NCBI GenBank assembly: GCA_949130485.1
Contig: OX422189.1
Location: forward strand, 4,214,720-4,278,719
Length of the DNA stretch: 64,000 bases
Direction of reading: 5' to 3'
DNA from: Agelas oroides
Taxonomy: Eukaryota > Porifera > Demospongiae > Agelasida > Agelasidae
The position numbers and the translations under genes were made by a program. Shown piece after piece: positions 1 through 11,025 of this stretch (within the stretch, counting starts at the first letter, position 1; every line of letters begins with the position of its first letter). Below the pieces are notes generated by a model. The model had not been told where the DNA came from and searched no databases. It was given only the letters and a program-made list of their open reading frames with translations.

Positions 1-2146
1 GTGATGCTCGTAGAGGCCTGTTTATGTGCCGCGAACGATGAATAAAGCAGTTTTCACCTCTGTGGAGGACCTATTAAGATCGTATAGGCCTGTTTATGTG
101 CCTGAAACGATCGAGAAAGCAGATTTAACCTCTGTGGCGGTTCTGTGAAGCGCGTATAGGCCTGTTTATGTACAGGGAACGATGGAGAAAGCAGTTTTTA
201 CCGCTGTGGAGGTTCTGTGAAGCTCTATAGGCCTGTTTAAGTGCCGGGAAAGATCGACAAAGTAGTTTTCGTCACTGTGGAAGTCCTGTGAAGCTCGTAT
301 AGGCCTGTTTATGTCCCGGGAAAGATCGACAAAGTAGTTTTCGTCACTGTGGAAGTCCTGTGAAGCTCGTATAGGCCTGTTTATGTCCCGTGAAAGATCG
401 AGAAAACAGTTTTCACCTCTGTGGAGGCCCAGTGAAGATTGTATAGGCCTGTTTATGTGCCTGGAAAGATCGACAAATCAGTTTTCACCCCTGTGGTGGT
501 CTTGTAACGCTCGCATAAGCCTGTGCTTGTGCCGAGAAAGATCGATAAAGCAGTTTTCACCTCTGTGCAGGTCCTGAGAAGCTCGTATAGGCCTTTCTAT
601 ACGCCGGGAAAGATCGACAAAGTAGTTTTTGTCACTGTGGAAGTCTTGTGAAGCTCGTATAGGCCTCTTTAAGAGCCTGGAAAGATCGGGGAAGCAGTTT
701 TCACCTGTGTGGTGGTACTGAAGAGCTCGTATAGGCCTGTTTCTATCCCAGGAAAGATCGAGAAAGCAGTTTTCACATCAGTGGAGTTCCTGTGAAGCTC
801 GTATAGGCCTGTTTATGTGCCGGCAACGATCGAGAAAGCAGTTTTCATCTCTGGGGAAGTCCTGTGAAGCTCGTATAGGCCTGTTTATGTGCCGTGAAAG
901 ATCAGCAGAGTAGTGGAAGTCCTGTGAAGCTCGCATAAGCCTATGTATGTGCCGGGAAAGATCGAGAAAGCAGTTTTCACCTCTGTGCAGGTCCTGTGAA
1001 GCTCGTACAGGCCTGTTTATGTGCCGGGAACGATCGAGAAAGCAGTTTTCACCTCTGTGGAAGTCCTGTGACGCTTCTATAGGCCTGTTTATGTGCAGGG
1101 AACGATCGGGAAAGCAGTTTTCACCACTGTGATGGTCTTGTGGAGCTCGCATAACCCTGTGTATGTGCCTGGAAAGAGGCTCTAGAAAGCAGTTTTCAAC
1201 CTTGTGTGGTCCTGTGAAGCTCGTATAGGCCTGTTTATTTGCCGGGAAAGGTTGACAAAGTAGTTTCTGTCACTATGGAAGTCTTGTGAAGATTGTATAG
1301 GCCTGTTTATGTGCAGGGAACGACGGTGAAAGCACCGGTTCTGTGAAACACGTATAGGCCTGTTTATGTGCCGGGAAAGATCGAGAAAGCTGTTTTCACC
1401 TCTGTGTTCGTCTTGTGAAGCTCGCATAAGCCTGTATATGTGCCGGGAAAGATCGAGAAAGAAGTTTTCACCTCTCTACAGGTCCTGTGAAGCTCGTATA
1501 ATCCTGTTTAAGTGCCGTGAAAGATCAAAAATGTTATTTTCGTCACTGTGGAAGTCTTGTGAAGCCCGTATAGGCCTGTTAATGTGCAGGGAACGATGGA
1601 GAAACCAGTTTTCACCTCTGTGGAGGTCCTGTGAAGCTCGTATAGGCCTGTTTATGTGCCGGGAAAGATCGACAAAGTAGTTTTCATCACTGTGGAAGTC
1701 CTGTGAAGGTCGTATACGGCTGTTTATGTCTCGGGAAAGATAGAAAAAGCAGTTTTCACCCCTCTCTGTGGTGGTCTTGTGAAGCTCGCATAAGCCTGTG
1801 TTTGTGCCGGGAATGATCGAGAAAGTAGTTTTCACCTCTGTGCAGGTCCTGTGAAACTCGTATATGCCTGTTTAAGTAAGATCGACAAAGTGGTTTTCGT
1901 CACTGTGGAAGTCCTTTGAAGCTCGTATAGGCCTGTTTATGTGCCGGGAACGATCGAGAAAGAAGCTTTCACCTCTTTGGAGGCCTCGTGATGCCAGTAT
2001 AGGCCTGTTTCAGTGCCTTGAAAGATCGAGGAAGCAGTTTTCGTCTCTGAGGAAGTCCTGTGAAGCACGTATAGGCCTGTTTAAGTGCCGGGAAAGATCG
2101 AGAAAGCAGTTTTCATCACTGTGCAGGTCCTGTGATGCTCGTAGAG
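1..2146 (+). repeat. Higher-order satellite block, copy 1
   Basis: This segment recurs almost base for base at 5222-7942, a 5221-bp offset before the LINE insertion. Both copies begin GTGATGCTCGTAGAGGCCTG and end at the same junction, GTCCTGTGATGCTCGTAGAGG. Copy 1 lacks the LINE tail found in copy 2, so around 1498-1512 it preserves the uninterrupted site. A more diverged, shorter version of the same monomer order lies at about 4035-5221. Confidence 0.85.
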
Positions 2147-3166
2147 GCCTGTATATGTGCCTGGAAAGATCGAGAAAGCAGTTTTCAACCTTGTGTGGTC
2201 CTGTGAAGCTCGTATAGGCCTCTTTATGTGCCGGGAATGATCGACAAAGTAGTTTCTGTCACTGTGGAAGCCTTGTGAAGTTTGTATAGGCCTGTTTATG
2301 TGCCGGGAACGATCGAGAAAGCAGTTTTCACCTCTGTGTGGCGGTTCTGTGAAGCACGTATAGGCCTGTTTATGTTCCGGGAAAGATCGAGAAAGCAGTT
2401 TTCACCTCTGTGGAGGCCCAGTGAAGCTTGTATAGGCCTGTTTATGTGCCTGGAAAGATCGAGGAAGCAGTTTTCACCTGTGTGGTGGCACTGTAGAGCT
2501 CGTATAAGCCTGTTTATGTCCCGGGAAAGATCGAGAAAACAGTTTTCACCACTGTGGTGGTCTTGTGAAGCTCGCATATGCCTGTATATGTGCCTGGAAA
2601 GATCGAGAAAGCAGTTTTCAACCTTGTGTGGTCCTGTGAAGCTCGTATAGGCCTCTTTATGTGCCGGGAATGATCGACAAAGTAGTTTCTGTCACTGTGG
2701 AAGCCTTGTGAAGTTTGTATAGGCCTGTTTATGTGCCGGGAACGATCGAGAAAGCAGTTTTCACCTCTGTGTGGCGGTTCTGTGAAGCACGTATAGGCCT
2801 GTTTATGTTCCGGGAAAGATCGAGAAAGCAGTTTTCACCTCTGTGGAGGCCCAGTGAAGCTTGTATAGGCCTGTTTATGTGCCTGGAAAGATCGAGGAAG
2901 CAGTTTTCACCTGTGTGGTGGCACTGTAGAGCTCGTATAAGCCTGTTTATGTCCCGGGAAAGATCGAGAAAACAGTTTTCACCACTGTGGTGGTCTTGTG
3001 AAGCTCGCATATGCCTGTATATGTGCCTGGAAAGATCGAGAAAGCAGTTTTCAACCTTGTGTGGTCCTGTGAAGCTCGTATAGGCCTCTTTATGTGCCGG
3101 GAATGATCGACAAAGTAGTTTCTGTCACTGTGGAAGCCTTGTGAAGTTTGTATAGGCCTGTTTATG
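2147..3166 (+). repeat. 433-bp tandem duplication in the satellite
   Basis: A 433-bp segment (six monomers plus one base) is repeated head to tail, for example 2218-2650 and 2651-3083, followed by part of a third copy. I saw no difference between the two full copies. Neighbouring monomers differ from each other far more, so this is a very recent duplication, or possibly an assembly artefact. Confidence 0.85.
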
Positions 3167-6100
3167 TGCCGGGAAAGATCGAGAAAGCAGTTTTCACCTC
3201 TGTGGAGGCCCAGTGAAGCTTGTATAGGCCTGTTTATGTGCCGGGAAGGAACGAGAAATCAGTTTTCACCCCTGTTGAAGTCCAATGAATCTCGTATAGG
3301 CCTGTTTATGTGCCGAGAACGATCGACAAAGCAGTTTTCATCTCCGTGGTGGTCTTGTGAAGCTCGCATAAGCCTGTGTATGTGCTGGGAGATATCGAGA
3401 AAGCAGTTTTCACCTCTGTGCAGGTCCTGTGAAGCTCGTATAGGCCTGTTTATGTGCAGGGAAAGATCGACAAAGTAGTTTCTGTCACTGTGGAAGTCTT
3501 GTGAAGCTCGTATAGGCCCGTTTATGGCCTGGGAACGATCGAGAAAGCAGTTTTCACCTCTGTGGCGGTTCTGTGAAGCACGTATAGGCCTGTTTATGTG
3601 CCGGGAAGGAACGAGAAATCAGTTTTCACCCCTGTTGAAATCCAATGAATCTCGTATAGGCCTGTTTATGTGCCGAGAACGATCGAGAAATCAGCTTTTC
3701 ACCTCTGTGGAGGCCCTGTGAAGCTTGTATAGGCCTGTTTCTGTGCCTTGAAAGATCTAGAAAGCAGTTTTCACCTCTGTGGTTGTCTTGTGAAGCTCGC
3801 ATAAGCCTGTGTATGTGCCTGGAAAGATCGAGAAAGCAGTTTTCAACCTTGTGTGGTCCTGTGAAGCTCGTATAGGCCTGTTTATGTGCCGGGAAAGATC
3901 GACAAAGTACTTTTTGTCACTGTGGAAATCCGGTAATACTCGTATAGGCCTGTTTAAGTGCAGGTAACGATCGAGAAAGCAGTTTTAACCTCTGTGGCGG
4001 TTCTGTGAAGCACGTATAGGCCTGTTTATGTGCCGCGAACGATCAAGAAAGCAGTTTTCACCTCTGTGGAGGTCCTATTAAGATCGCATAGGCCTGTTTA
4101 TGTGCCTGGAACGATCGCGAAAGCAGTTTTAACCTCTGTGGCGGTTCTGTGAAGCACGTATAGGCCTGTTTATGTACAGGGAACGATGGAGAAAGCAGTT
4201 TTCACCGCTGTGGAGGTTCTGTGAAGCTCGTATAGGCCTGTTTAAGTGCTGGGAAAGATCGACAAAGTACTTTTCGTCACTGTGGAAGTCCTGTGAAGCT
4301 CGTATAGGCCGGTTTATGTCCCGGGAAAGATCGACAAAGTAGTTTTCGTCACTGTGGAAGTCCTGTGAAGCTCGTATAGGCCTGTTTATGTCCCGTGAAA
4401 GATCGAGAAAGCAGTTTTCAACACTGTGGAGGCCCAGTGAAGCTTGTATTGGCCTATTAATGTGCCTGGAAAGATCGAGGAAGCATATTTTATCTGTGTG
4501 GTGGTACTGTAGAGCTCGTATAAGCCTGTGTATGTGCCGGGAAAGATCGAGAAAGCAGTTTTCACCGGTGTGGTGGTCCTGTGAAGCTCGTATAGTCCAG
4601 TTTAAGTGCCGGGAAAGATCGACAAAGTAGTTTTCGTCACTGTGGAAGTCTTGTGAAGCTCGTATAGGCCTGTTTATGTGCAGGGAACGATGGAGAAACC
4701 AGTTTTCACATCTGTGGAGGTCCTGTGAAGCACGTATAGGCCTGTTTATGTGCCGGGAAAGATCGACAAATTAGTTTTCATCACTGTGGAAGTCCTGTGA
4801 AGGTCGTATACGTCTGGTTATGTCCCGGGAAAGATCGAAAAAGCAGTTTTCATCTCTCTGGTGGTCTTGTGAAGCTCGCATAAGCCTGTGTATGTGCCGG
4901 GAAAGATCGAGAAAGTAGTTTTCACCTCTGTGCAGGTCCTGTGAAACTCGTATATGCCTGTTTAAGTAAGATGGACAAAGTGGTTTTCGTCACTGTGGAA
5001 GTCCTTTGAATCTCGTATAGGCCTGTTTATGTGCCGGGAACGATCGAGAAAGAAGCTTTCACTTCCTTGGAGGCCTCGTGATGCCAATATAAGCCTGTTT
5101 CAGTGCCGTGAAAGATCGAGGAAGTAGTTTTCGTCACTGAGGAAAACCTGTGAAGCACGTATAGGCCTGTTTAAGTGCCGGGAAAGATCGAGAAAGCAGT
5201 TTTCATCTCTGTGCAGGTCCTGTGATGCTCGTAGAGGCCTGTTTATGTGCCGCGAACGATGAATAAAGCAGTTTTCACCTCTGTGGAGGACCTATTAAGA
5301 TCGTATAGGCCTGTTTATGTGCCTGAAACGATCGAGAAAGCAGATTTAACCTCTGTGGCGGTTCTGTGAAGCGCGTATAGGCCTGTTTATGTACAGGGAA
5401 CGATGGAGAAAGCAGTTTTTACCGCTGTGGAGGTTCTGTGAAGCTCTATAGGCCTGTTTAAGTGCCGGGAAAGATCGACAAAGTACTTTTCGTCACTGTG
5501 GAAGTCCTGTGAAGCTCGTATAGGCCTGTTTATGTCCCGGGAAAGATCGACAAAGTAGTTTTCGTCACTGTGGAAGTCCTGTGAAGCTCGTATAGGCCTG
5601 TTTATGTCCCGTGAAAGATCGAGAAAACAGTTTTCACCTCTATGGAGGCCCAGTGAAGATTGTATAGGCCTGTTTATGTGCCTGGAAAGATCGACAAATC
5701 AGTTTTCACCCCTGTGGTGGTCTTGTAACGCTCGCATAAGCCTGTGCTTGTGCCGAGAAAGATCGATAAAGCAGTTTTCACCTCTGTGCAGGTCCTGAGA
5801 AGCTCGTATAGGCCTTTCTATACGCCGGGAAAGATCGACAAAGTAGTTTTTGTCACTGTGGAAGTCTTGTGAAGCTCGTATAGGCCTCTTTAAGAGCCTG
5901 GAAAGATCGGGGAAGCAGTTTTCACCTGTGTGGTGGTACTGAAGAGCTCGTATAGGCCTGTTTCTATCCCAGGAAAGATCGAGAAAGCAGTTTTCACATC
6001 AGTGGAGTTCCTGTGAAGCTCGTATAGGCCTGTTTATGTGCCGGCAACGATCGAGAAAGCAGTTTTCATCTCTGGGGAAGTCCTGTGAAGCTCGTATAGG

Positions 6101-6720
6101 CCTGTTTATGTGCCGTGAAAGATCAGCAGAGTAGTGGAAGTCCTGTGAAGCTCGCATAAGCCTATGTATGTGCCGGGAAAGATCGAGAAAGCAGTTTTCA
6201 CCTCTGTGCAGGTCCTGTGAAGCTCGTACAGGCCTGTTTATGTGCCGGGAACGATCGAGAAAGCAGTTTTCACCTCTGTGGAAGTCCTGTGACGCTTCTA
6301 TAGGCCTGTTTATGTGCAGGGAACGATCGGGAAAGCAGTTTTCACCACTGTGATGGTCTTGTGGAGCTCGCATAACCCTGTGTATGTGCCTGGAAAGAGG
6401 CTCTAGAAAGCAGTTTTCAACCTTGTGTGGTCCTGTGAAGCTCGTATAGGCCTGTTTATTTGCCGGGAAAGGTTGACAAAGTAGTTTCTGTCACTATGGA
6501 AGTCTTGTGAAGATTGTATAGGCCTGTTTATGTGCAGGGAACGACGGTGAAAGCACCGGTTCTGTGAAACACGTATAGGCCTGTTTATGTGCCGGGAAAG
6601 ATCGAGAAAGCTGTTTTCACCTCTGTGTTCGTCTTGTGAAGCTCGCATAAGCCTGTATATGTGCCGGGAAAGATCGAGAAAGAAGTTTTCACCTCTCTAC
6701 AGGTCCTGTGAAGCTCGTAT

Positions 6721-6729
6721 AATCCTGTT
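6721..6729 (+). repeat. Target site duplication of LINE tail, left copy
   Basis: AATCCTGTT occurs here and again at 7294-7302, bracketing the LINE insertion. The unfilled site near 1498 has it once, as ATAATCCTGTTTAAGTGCC. Confidence 0.8.
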
Positions 6730-7090
6730 CCGGTTCAGGTCAGGGTCTGCAGGGTTGTTTGAAGATAAAAAGAGATGCGGGATGGTGGAAGAGGACAGAT
6801 GTGTGCTGTGTAATGGAGGGAAGGTGGAAGATGTTAAGCATTTTGTATTGGAGTGTGAGGAGTTTGACCAGGATAGATGTCGGCTTCTGGAAAGGATCAA
6901 GGGAATTGTGGGAGCAGAGGAGTGGGTGAAGGGATATGAAGAAGGTGATGATGATAGTAGAGTGGGTTTACTGCTAGGGAGAAGGGTAGATGTGAATAGG
7001 GAGGTGATGGATGACATAGACAGGTGCATAATGAAAGAGATGGTGACGTGGTGGCAGAGGCGTAAGGTGTTGTTAGGTTGGGTTAACTAG
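6730..7090 (+). pseudogene. LINE ORF2 C-terminal fragment with CCHC zinc knuckle
   Basis: About 119 residues remain of the end of a LINE replication protein, and the reverse transcriptase core is absent. A CX2CX9HX4C zinc motif is visible (CVLCNGGKVEDVKHFVLEC), preceded by a SGSAGLFEDKKRCGM-like stretch typical of non-LTR ORF2 C-termini. The fragment ends WWQRRKVLLGWVN and a stop. It is fused in frame to upstream satellite sequence only because the insertion happened to keep the frame. It cannot encode an active element. Confidence 0.8.
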
Positions 7091-7293
7091 CTCTTACTCC
7101 CCCTGATTACCTGGGTACCAGTGCCCCCTCCTCTTTTTCTCTCTCAGTGAACTGACACTAATAAACTACATGTCATGGTAGCTGTATTTATTTATTTATC
7201 ATATCACACAGTTGTATAAGTATGTCACTTAAAAATCTGCCATGTACATGTACTGTGATGGCCCTTACGGGTTCAACTATTCCAATTAAATTA
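6730..7293 (+). mobile_element. 5'-truncated non-LTR retrotransposon (LINE) tail
   Basis: This is 564 bp of non-satellite DNA with 9-bp target duplications (AATCCTGTT). It starts inside coding sequence, carries the C-terminal end of a reverse-transcriptase ORF to a TAG at 7088-7090, then about 200 bp of 3'UTR. It ends in a short AATTAAATTAA-like tail rather than poly(A). Target-primed reverse transcription normally leaves 5'-truncated copies like this. The tail type suggests a CR1/L2/RTE-like clade, but that is an inference. Confidence 0.85.
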
Positions 7294-7302
7294 AATCCTG
7301 TT

Positions 7303-10133
7303 TAAGTGCCGTGAAAGATCAAAAATGTTATTTTCGTCACTGTGGAAGTCTTGTGAAGCCCGTATAGGCCTGTTAATGTGCAGGGAACGATGGAGAAACC
7401 AGTTTTCACCTCTGTGGAGGTCCTGTTAAGCTCGTATAGGCCTGTTTATGTGCCGGGAAAGATCGACAAAGTAGTTTTCATCACTGTGGAAGTCCTGTGA
7501 AGGTCGTATACGGCTGTTTATGTCTCGGGAAAGATAGAAAAAGCAGTTTTCACCCCTCTATGTGGTGGTCTTGTGAAGCTCGCATAAGCCTGTGTTTGTG
7601 CCGGGAATGATCGAGAAAGTAGTTTTCACCTCTGTGCAGGTCCTGTGAAACTCGTATATGCCTGTTTAAGTAAGATCGACAAAGTGGTTTTCGTCACTGT
7701 GGAAGTCCTTTGAAGCTCGTATAGGCCTGTTTATGTGCCGGGAACGATCGAGAAAGAAGCTTTCACCTCTTTGGAGGCCTCGTGATGCCAGTATAGGCCT
7801 GTTTCAGTGCCTTGAAAGATCGAGGAAGTAGTTTTCGTCTCTGAGGAAGTCCTGTGAAGCACGTATAGGCCTGTTTAAGTGCCGGGAAAGATCGAGAAAG
7901 CAGTTTTCATCACTGTGCAGGTCCTGTGATGCTCGTAGAGGCCTGTTTATGTGCCGCGAAAGATCAAGAAAGCAGTTTTCACCTCTGTGAAGGACCTATT
8001 AAGATCGCATAGGCCTGTTTATGTGCCTGAAACGATCGAGAAAGCAGTTTTAACATCTGTGGCGATTCTTTGAAGCACGTATATGCCTGTTTATGTACAG
8101 GGAACGATGGAGAAAGCAGTTTTCACCGCTATGGAGGTTCTGTGAAGCTCGTATAGGCCTGTTTAAGTGCCGGGAAAGATCGACAAAGTAGTGTTCGTCA
8201 CTGTGGAAGTCCTGTGAAGCTCGTATAGGCCTGTTTATGTCCCGGGAAAGATCGACAAAGTAGTTTTCGTCTCTGTGGAAGTCCTGTGAAGCTCGTATAG
8301 GCCTGTTTATGTGCCGGGAATGATCGAGAAAGCAGTTTTCACCTCTGTGGAGGCCCAGTGAAGCTTGTATAGGCCTGTTTATGTGCATGGAAAGATCGAG
8401 GAAGCATAAATTCACCTGTGTGGTGGTACTGTAGCACTCGTGTAGGCATGTTTATGTCCCTGGAACGATCGATGAAACAGTTTTCACCTCTGTGGTGGTC
8501 TTGTGAATATCGCATAAGCCTGTGTATATGCCGGGAAAGATCGAGAAAGCAGTTTTCACCTGTGTGGTGCTCCTGTGAAGCTCGTATAGACCAGTTTAAG
8601 TGCCGGGAAAGATCGATAAAGTAGTTTTCGTCACTGTGGAAGCCCTGTGAAGCTCGTATAGGCCTGTTTATGTGCCAGGAAACAACGACAAATCAGTTTT
8701 CACCCCTGTTGAAGTCCTATGAAGCTCATATAGGCCTGGTTATGAGCCGAGTAAGTTCGAGAAAGCAGCTTTCACCTCTGTGGAGGCCCAGTGAAGCTTG
8801 TATAGGCCTGTTTATGTGCATGGAAAGATCGAGGAAGCATAAATTCACCTGTGTGGTGGTACTGTAGCACTCGTGTAGGCATGTTTATGTCCCTGGAACG
8901 ATCGATGAAACAGTTTTCACCTCTGTGGTGGTCTTGTGAATATCGCATAAGCCTGTGTATATGCCGGGAAAGATCGAGAAAGCAGTTTTCACCTGTGTGG
9001 TGCTCCTGTGAAGCTCGTATAGACCAGTTTAAGTGCCGGGAAAGATCGATAAAGTAGTTTTCGTCACTGTGGAAGCCCTGTGAAGCTCGTATAGGCCTGT
9101 TTATGTGCCAGGAAACAACGACAAATCAGTTTTCACCCCTGTTGAAGTCCTATGAAGCTCATATAGGCCTGGTTATGAGCCGAGTAAGTTCGAGAAAGCA
9201 GCTTTCACCTCTGTGGAGGCCCAGTGAAGCTTGTATAGGCCTGTTTATGTGCCTGGAAAGATCGAGGAAGCAGTTTTCACCTGTTTGGTGGTACTGTAGA
9301 GCTCGTATAGACTTGTTTATTTCCCTGGAAAGATCGAGAAAACAGTTTTCACCACTGTGGTGGTTTTGTGAGGCTCGCATTAGCCTGTGTAAGTGCCGGG
9401 AAAGATCGAGAAAGCACTTTTAACCTCTGTGGAGGTCCTGTAAAGCTCGTATAGGCCAGTTTAAGTGCCGGGAAAGATCGACAAAGTAGTTTTCGTCACT
9501 GTGGAAGTCCTGTGAAGCACGTATAGGCCTGTTTAAGTTCCAGGAAAGAACGAGTAATCAGTTTTCACCACTGTTGAAGTCCTATGAAACTCATATAGGC
9601 CTGTATATGTGCCGAGAAAAATCGAGAAGGCAGCTTTCACCTCTGTGGAGGCACCGTGATGCCTCTATAGTCCTGTTTCAGTGCCTTGAAAGATCGAGGA
9701 ATCAGTTTTCACCACTGTGGTGGTCTTGTGAAGCTCGCATAAGCCTGAGTATGTTCTGAGAATGATCGAGAAAGCAGTTTTCACCCATGTATGGTCCTGT
9801 GAAGCTCATATAGGCCTGTTTATGCGCCGGGAAAGATCGACAAAGTAGTTTTCGTCAATGTGGAAGTCCTGTGAAGCTCGTATAGGCCTGTTTATGTGCC
9901 TGGAAAGATCGAGGAAGAAGTTTTCACCTGTGAGGTGGTACAGTAGATCTCGTATAGGTCTGTTTATGTCCCGGGCAAGATGAAAAATGCAGTTTTTACC
10001 TCTGTGGTGGTATTGTGAAGCTCGCATAAGCCTGTGTATGTGCCGGGAAGGATCGAGAGAGCAGTTTTCCCCTCTGTGCAGGTCCAGTGAAACTCGTATA
10101 GGCCTGTCTATCCGCCAAGCTGTGAAGCTCCTA
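7303..10133 (+). repeat. 72-bp satellite array, block 2
   Basis: This continues the satellite after the LINE insertion. The first 640 bp finish the second copy of the higher-order block. From 7943 a further related block begins (GCCGCGAAAGATCAAGAAAG). The part just before 10133 is homologous to 11671-11911, which identifies the unfilled site of the MITE that follows. Confidence 0.95.
8341..9251 (+). repeat. Second 433-bp tandem duplication
   Basis: A second, unrelated set of six monomers is duplicated head to tail with the same 433-bp offset (8350 to 8783 to 9216, the third copy partial). No differences were seen between the two full copies. The monomer order differs from the 2147-3166 duplication, so this was a separate event with the same unit size. 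Confidence 0.85.
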
Positions 10134-11025
10134 CTCAGGGGCATTAAGGACTGGGTCTGTGGCTTTTGAGGCTGCATTATGGCAAAATTTGGATCAACTT
10201 TATGACAAGTGAAGAAGCTTGACATAATTGTTTACTGTTGTTACGTGTAACCCCACCCTTAATGTTTACTGTGACGTCATTTCAGGCCACACCGATAAAC
10301 AGCTTAGCTGTACCAAGCCCCTCCCTCGGGGTATATCAGTACAATAAACTTCATATGAGGACTTTTTGCGAACAAAATTTCACGATTGTTTCTGCACCAT
10401 TACGTTCTATTTCAGCTGGCTCAACTTTTTATCCGTGGGAATAGTGGATATCTCTTTCCAAAGCGCTGGAACTGGCAAATATGCCACACCCACCAGGCAT
10501 TTAAACTTCCACTTCGCACCTTTAGCGGTAAGCTATGAACTTTTCCCACGGTGAAATCAAAGACAATTGGATTTCTTCTCGGTCTAACCCAACAGTATAC
10601 TCCAGTTCTCTTCGCAAAAACTCGTGAGTTACTTCCGGCAAAAGAGCTGCTAAGCGGCCATTATGCGGCTTATTCAGAGGTAGCTGGTACGTGCTACACT
10701 ACACGGTGCACGTAACTCCACTATGTGCTCTTTGAAAGTTGCTGAAAGCGCTTGGCAGAACGACTTCTACTGTTACAGACGTGCGCCTAACATCACGCTT
10801 TAGCCCAAAAAAGTAAGGACAAGATTGAGCGTTGTTGTAAGACCAGTACAAGCCTAAGCCGATCCTCCGGTACCGTACAGCCAAGGTGCATAATTGCATT
10901 CCAAGGTCCCGCATTGTTTACATAGATACAACCGGCTTCCTGTTTGTGGTGCGATAACGTCCGCCCCAGGGGTAATTTAGGCAGCGCGCGCAAAACAGCT
11001 GGACCCAGTCCTTAATGCGCCTAAG
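10134..11025 (+). mobile_element. Non-autonomous TIR transposon, TA target (Tc1/mariner-like)
   Basis: This is 892 bp of unique DNA inside the satellite. Its ends are 24-bp inverted repeats matching at 22 positions, with the core GCATTAAGGACTGGGTC on the left and its reverse complement on the right. TA is duplicated at 10132-10133 and 11026-11027. The homologous satellite at 11911-11930 reads CTCCTATAGGCC with a single TA, the expected unfilled site. No transposase ORF is present; the ORFs inside are under 75 codons and unrecognised. TA duplication plus short TIRs points to mobilisation by a Tc1/mariner-type transposase. Confidence 0.85.

Larger units (their letters stand above)
1..6720 (+). 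repeat. 72-bp satellite array, block 1
   Basis: This is a tandem array of a 72-bp monomer with landmarks TATAGGCCTGTTTATGTGCC and GATCGAGAAAGCAGTTTTCA. Several subtypes recur. Type A has GAGAAAGCAGTTTTCACCTC. Type B has GACAAAGTAGTTTTCGTCAC. Another has GGTGGTACTGTAGAGCTCG and is usually followed by one with GGTGGTCTTGTGAAGCTCGC. Others have GGCGGTTCTGTGAAGCACG or TTCAACCTTGTGTGGTCC. Because 72 is a multiple of three, chance ORFs stay open over several monomers. The first 1.5 kb recurs from 5222. No non-satellite gene is visible in this stretch. Confidence 0.95.
5222..7942 (+). repeat. Higher-order satellite block, copy 2 (contains LINE tail)
   Basis: This is the second copy of the 1-2146 block. 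It differs by rare substitutions and by the insert at 6730-7293. After the insert the two copies run in parallel again, down to the shared end at GATGCTCGTAGAGG. Confidence 0.85.

Noticed and set aside
10238-10993. ORFs inside the 892-bp TA-target element as a transposase
   Set aside because: All are under 75 codons, overlap on both strands, and show no DDE or helix-turn-helix motif.
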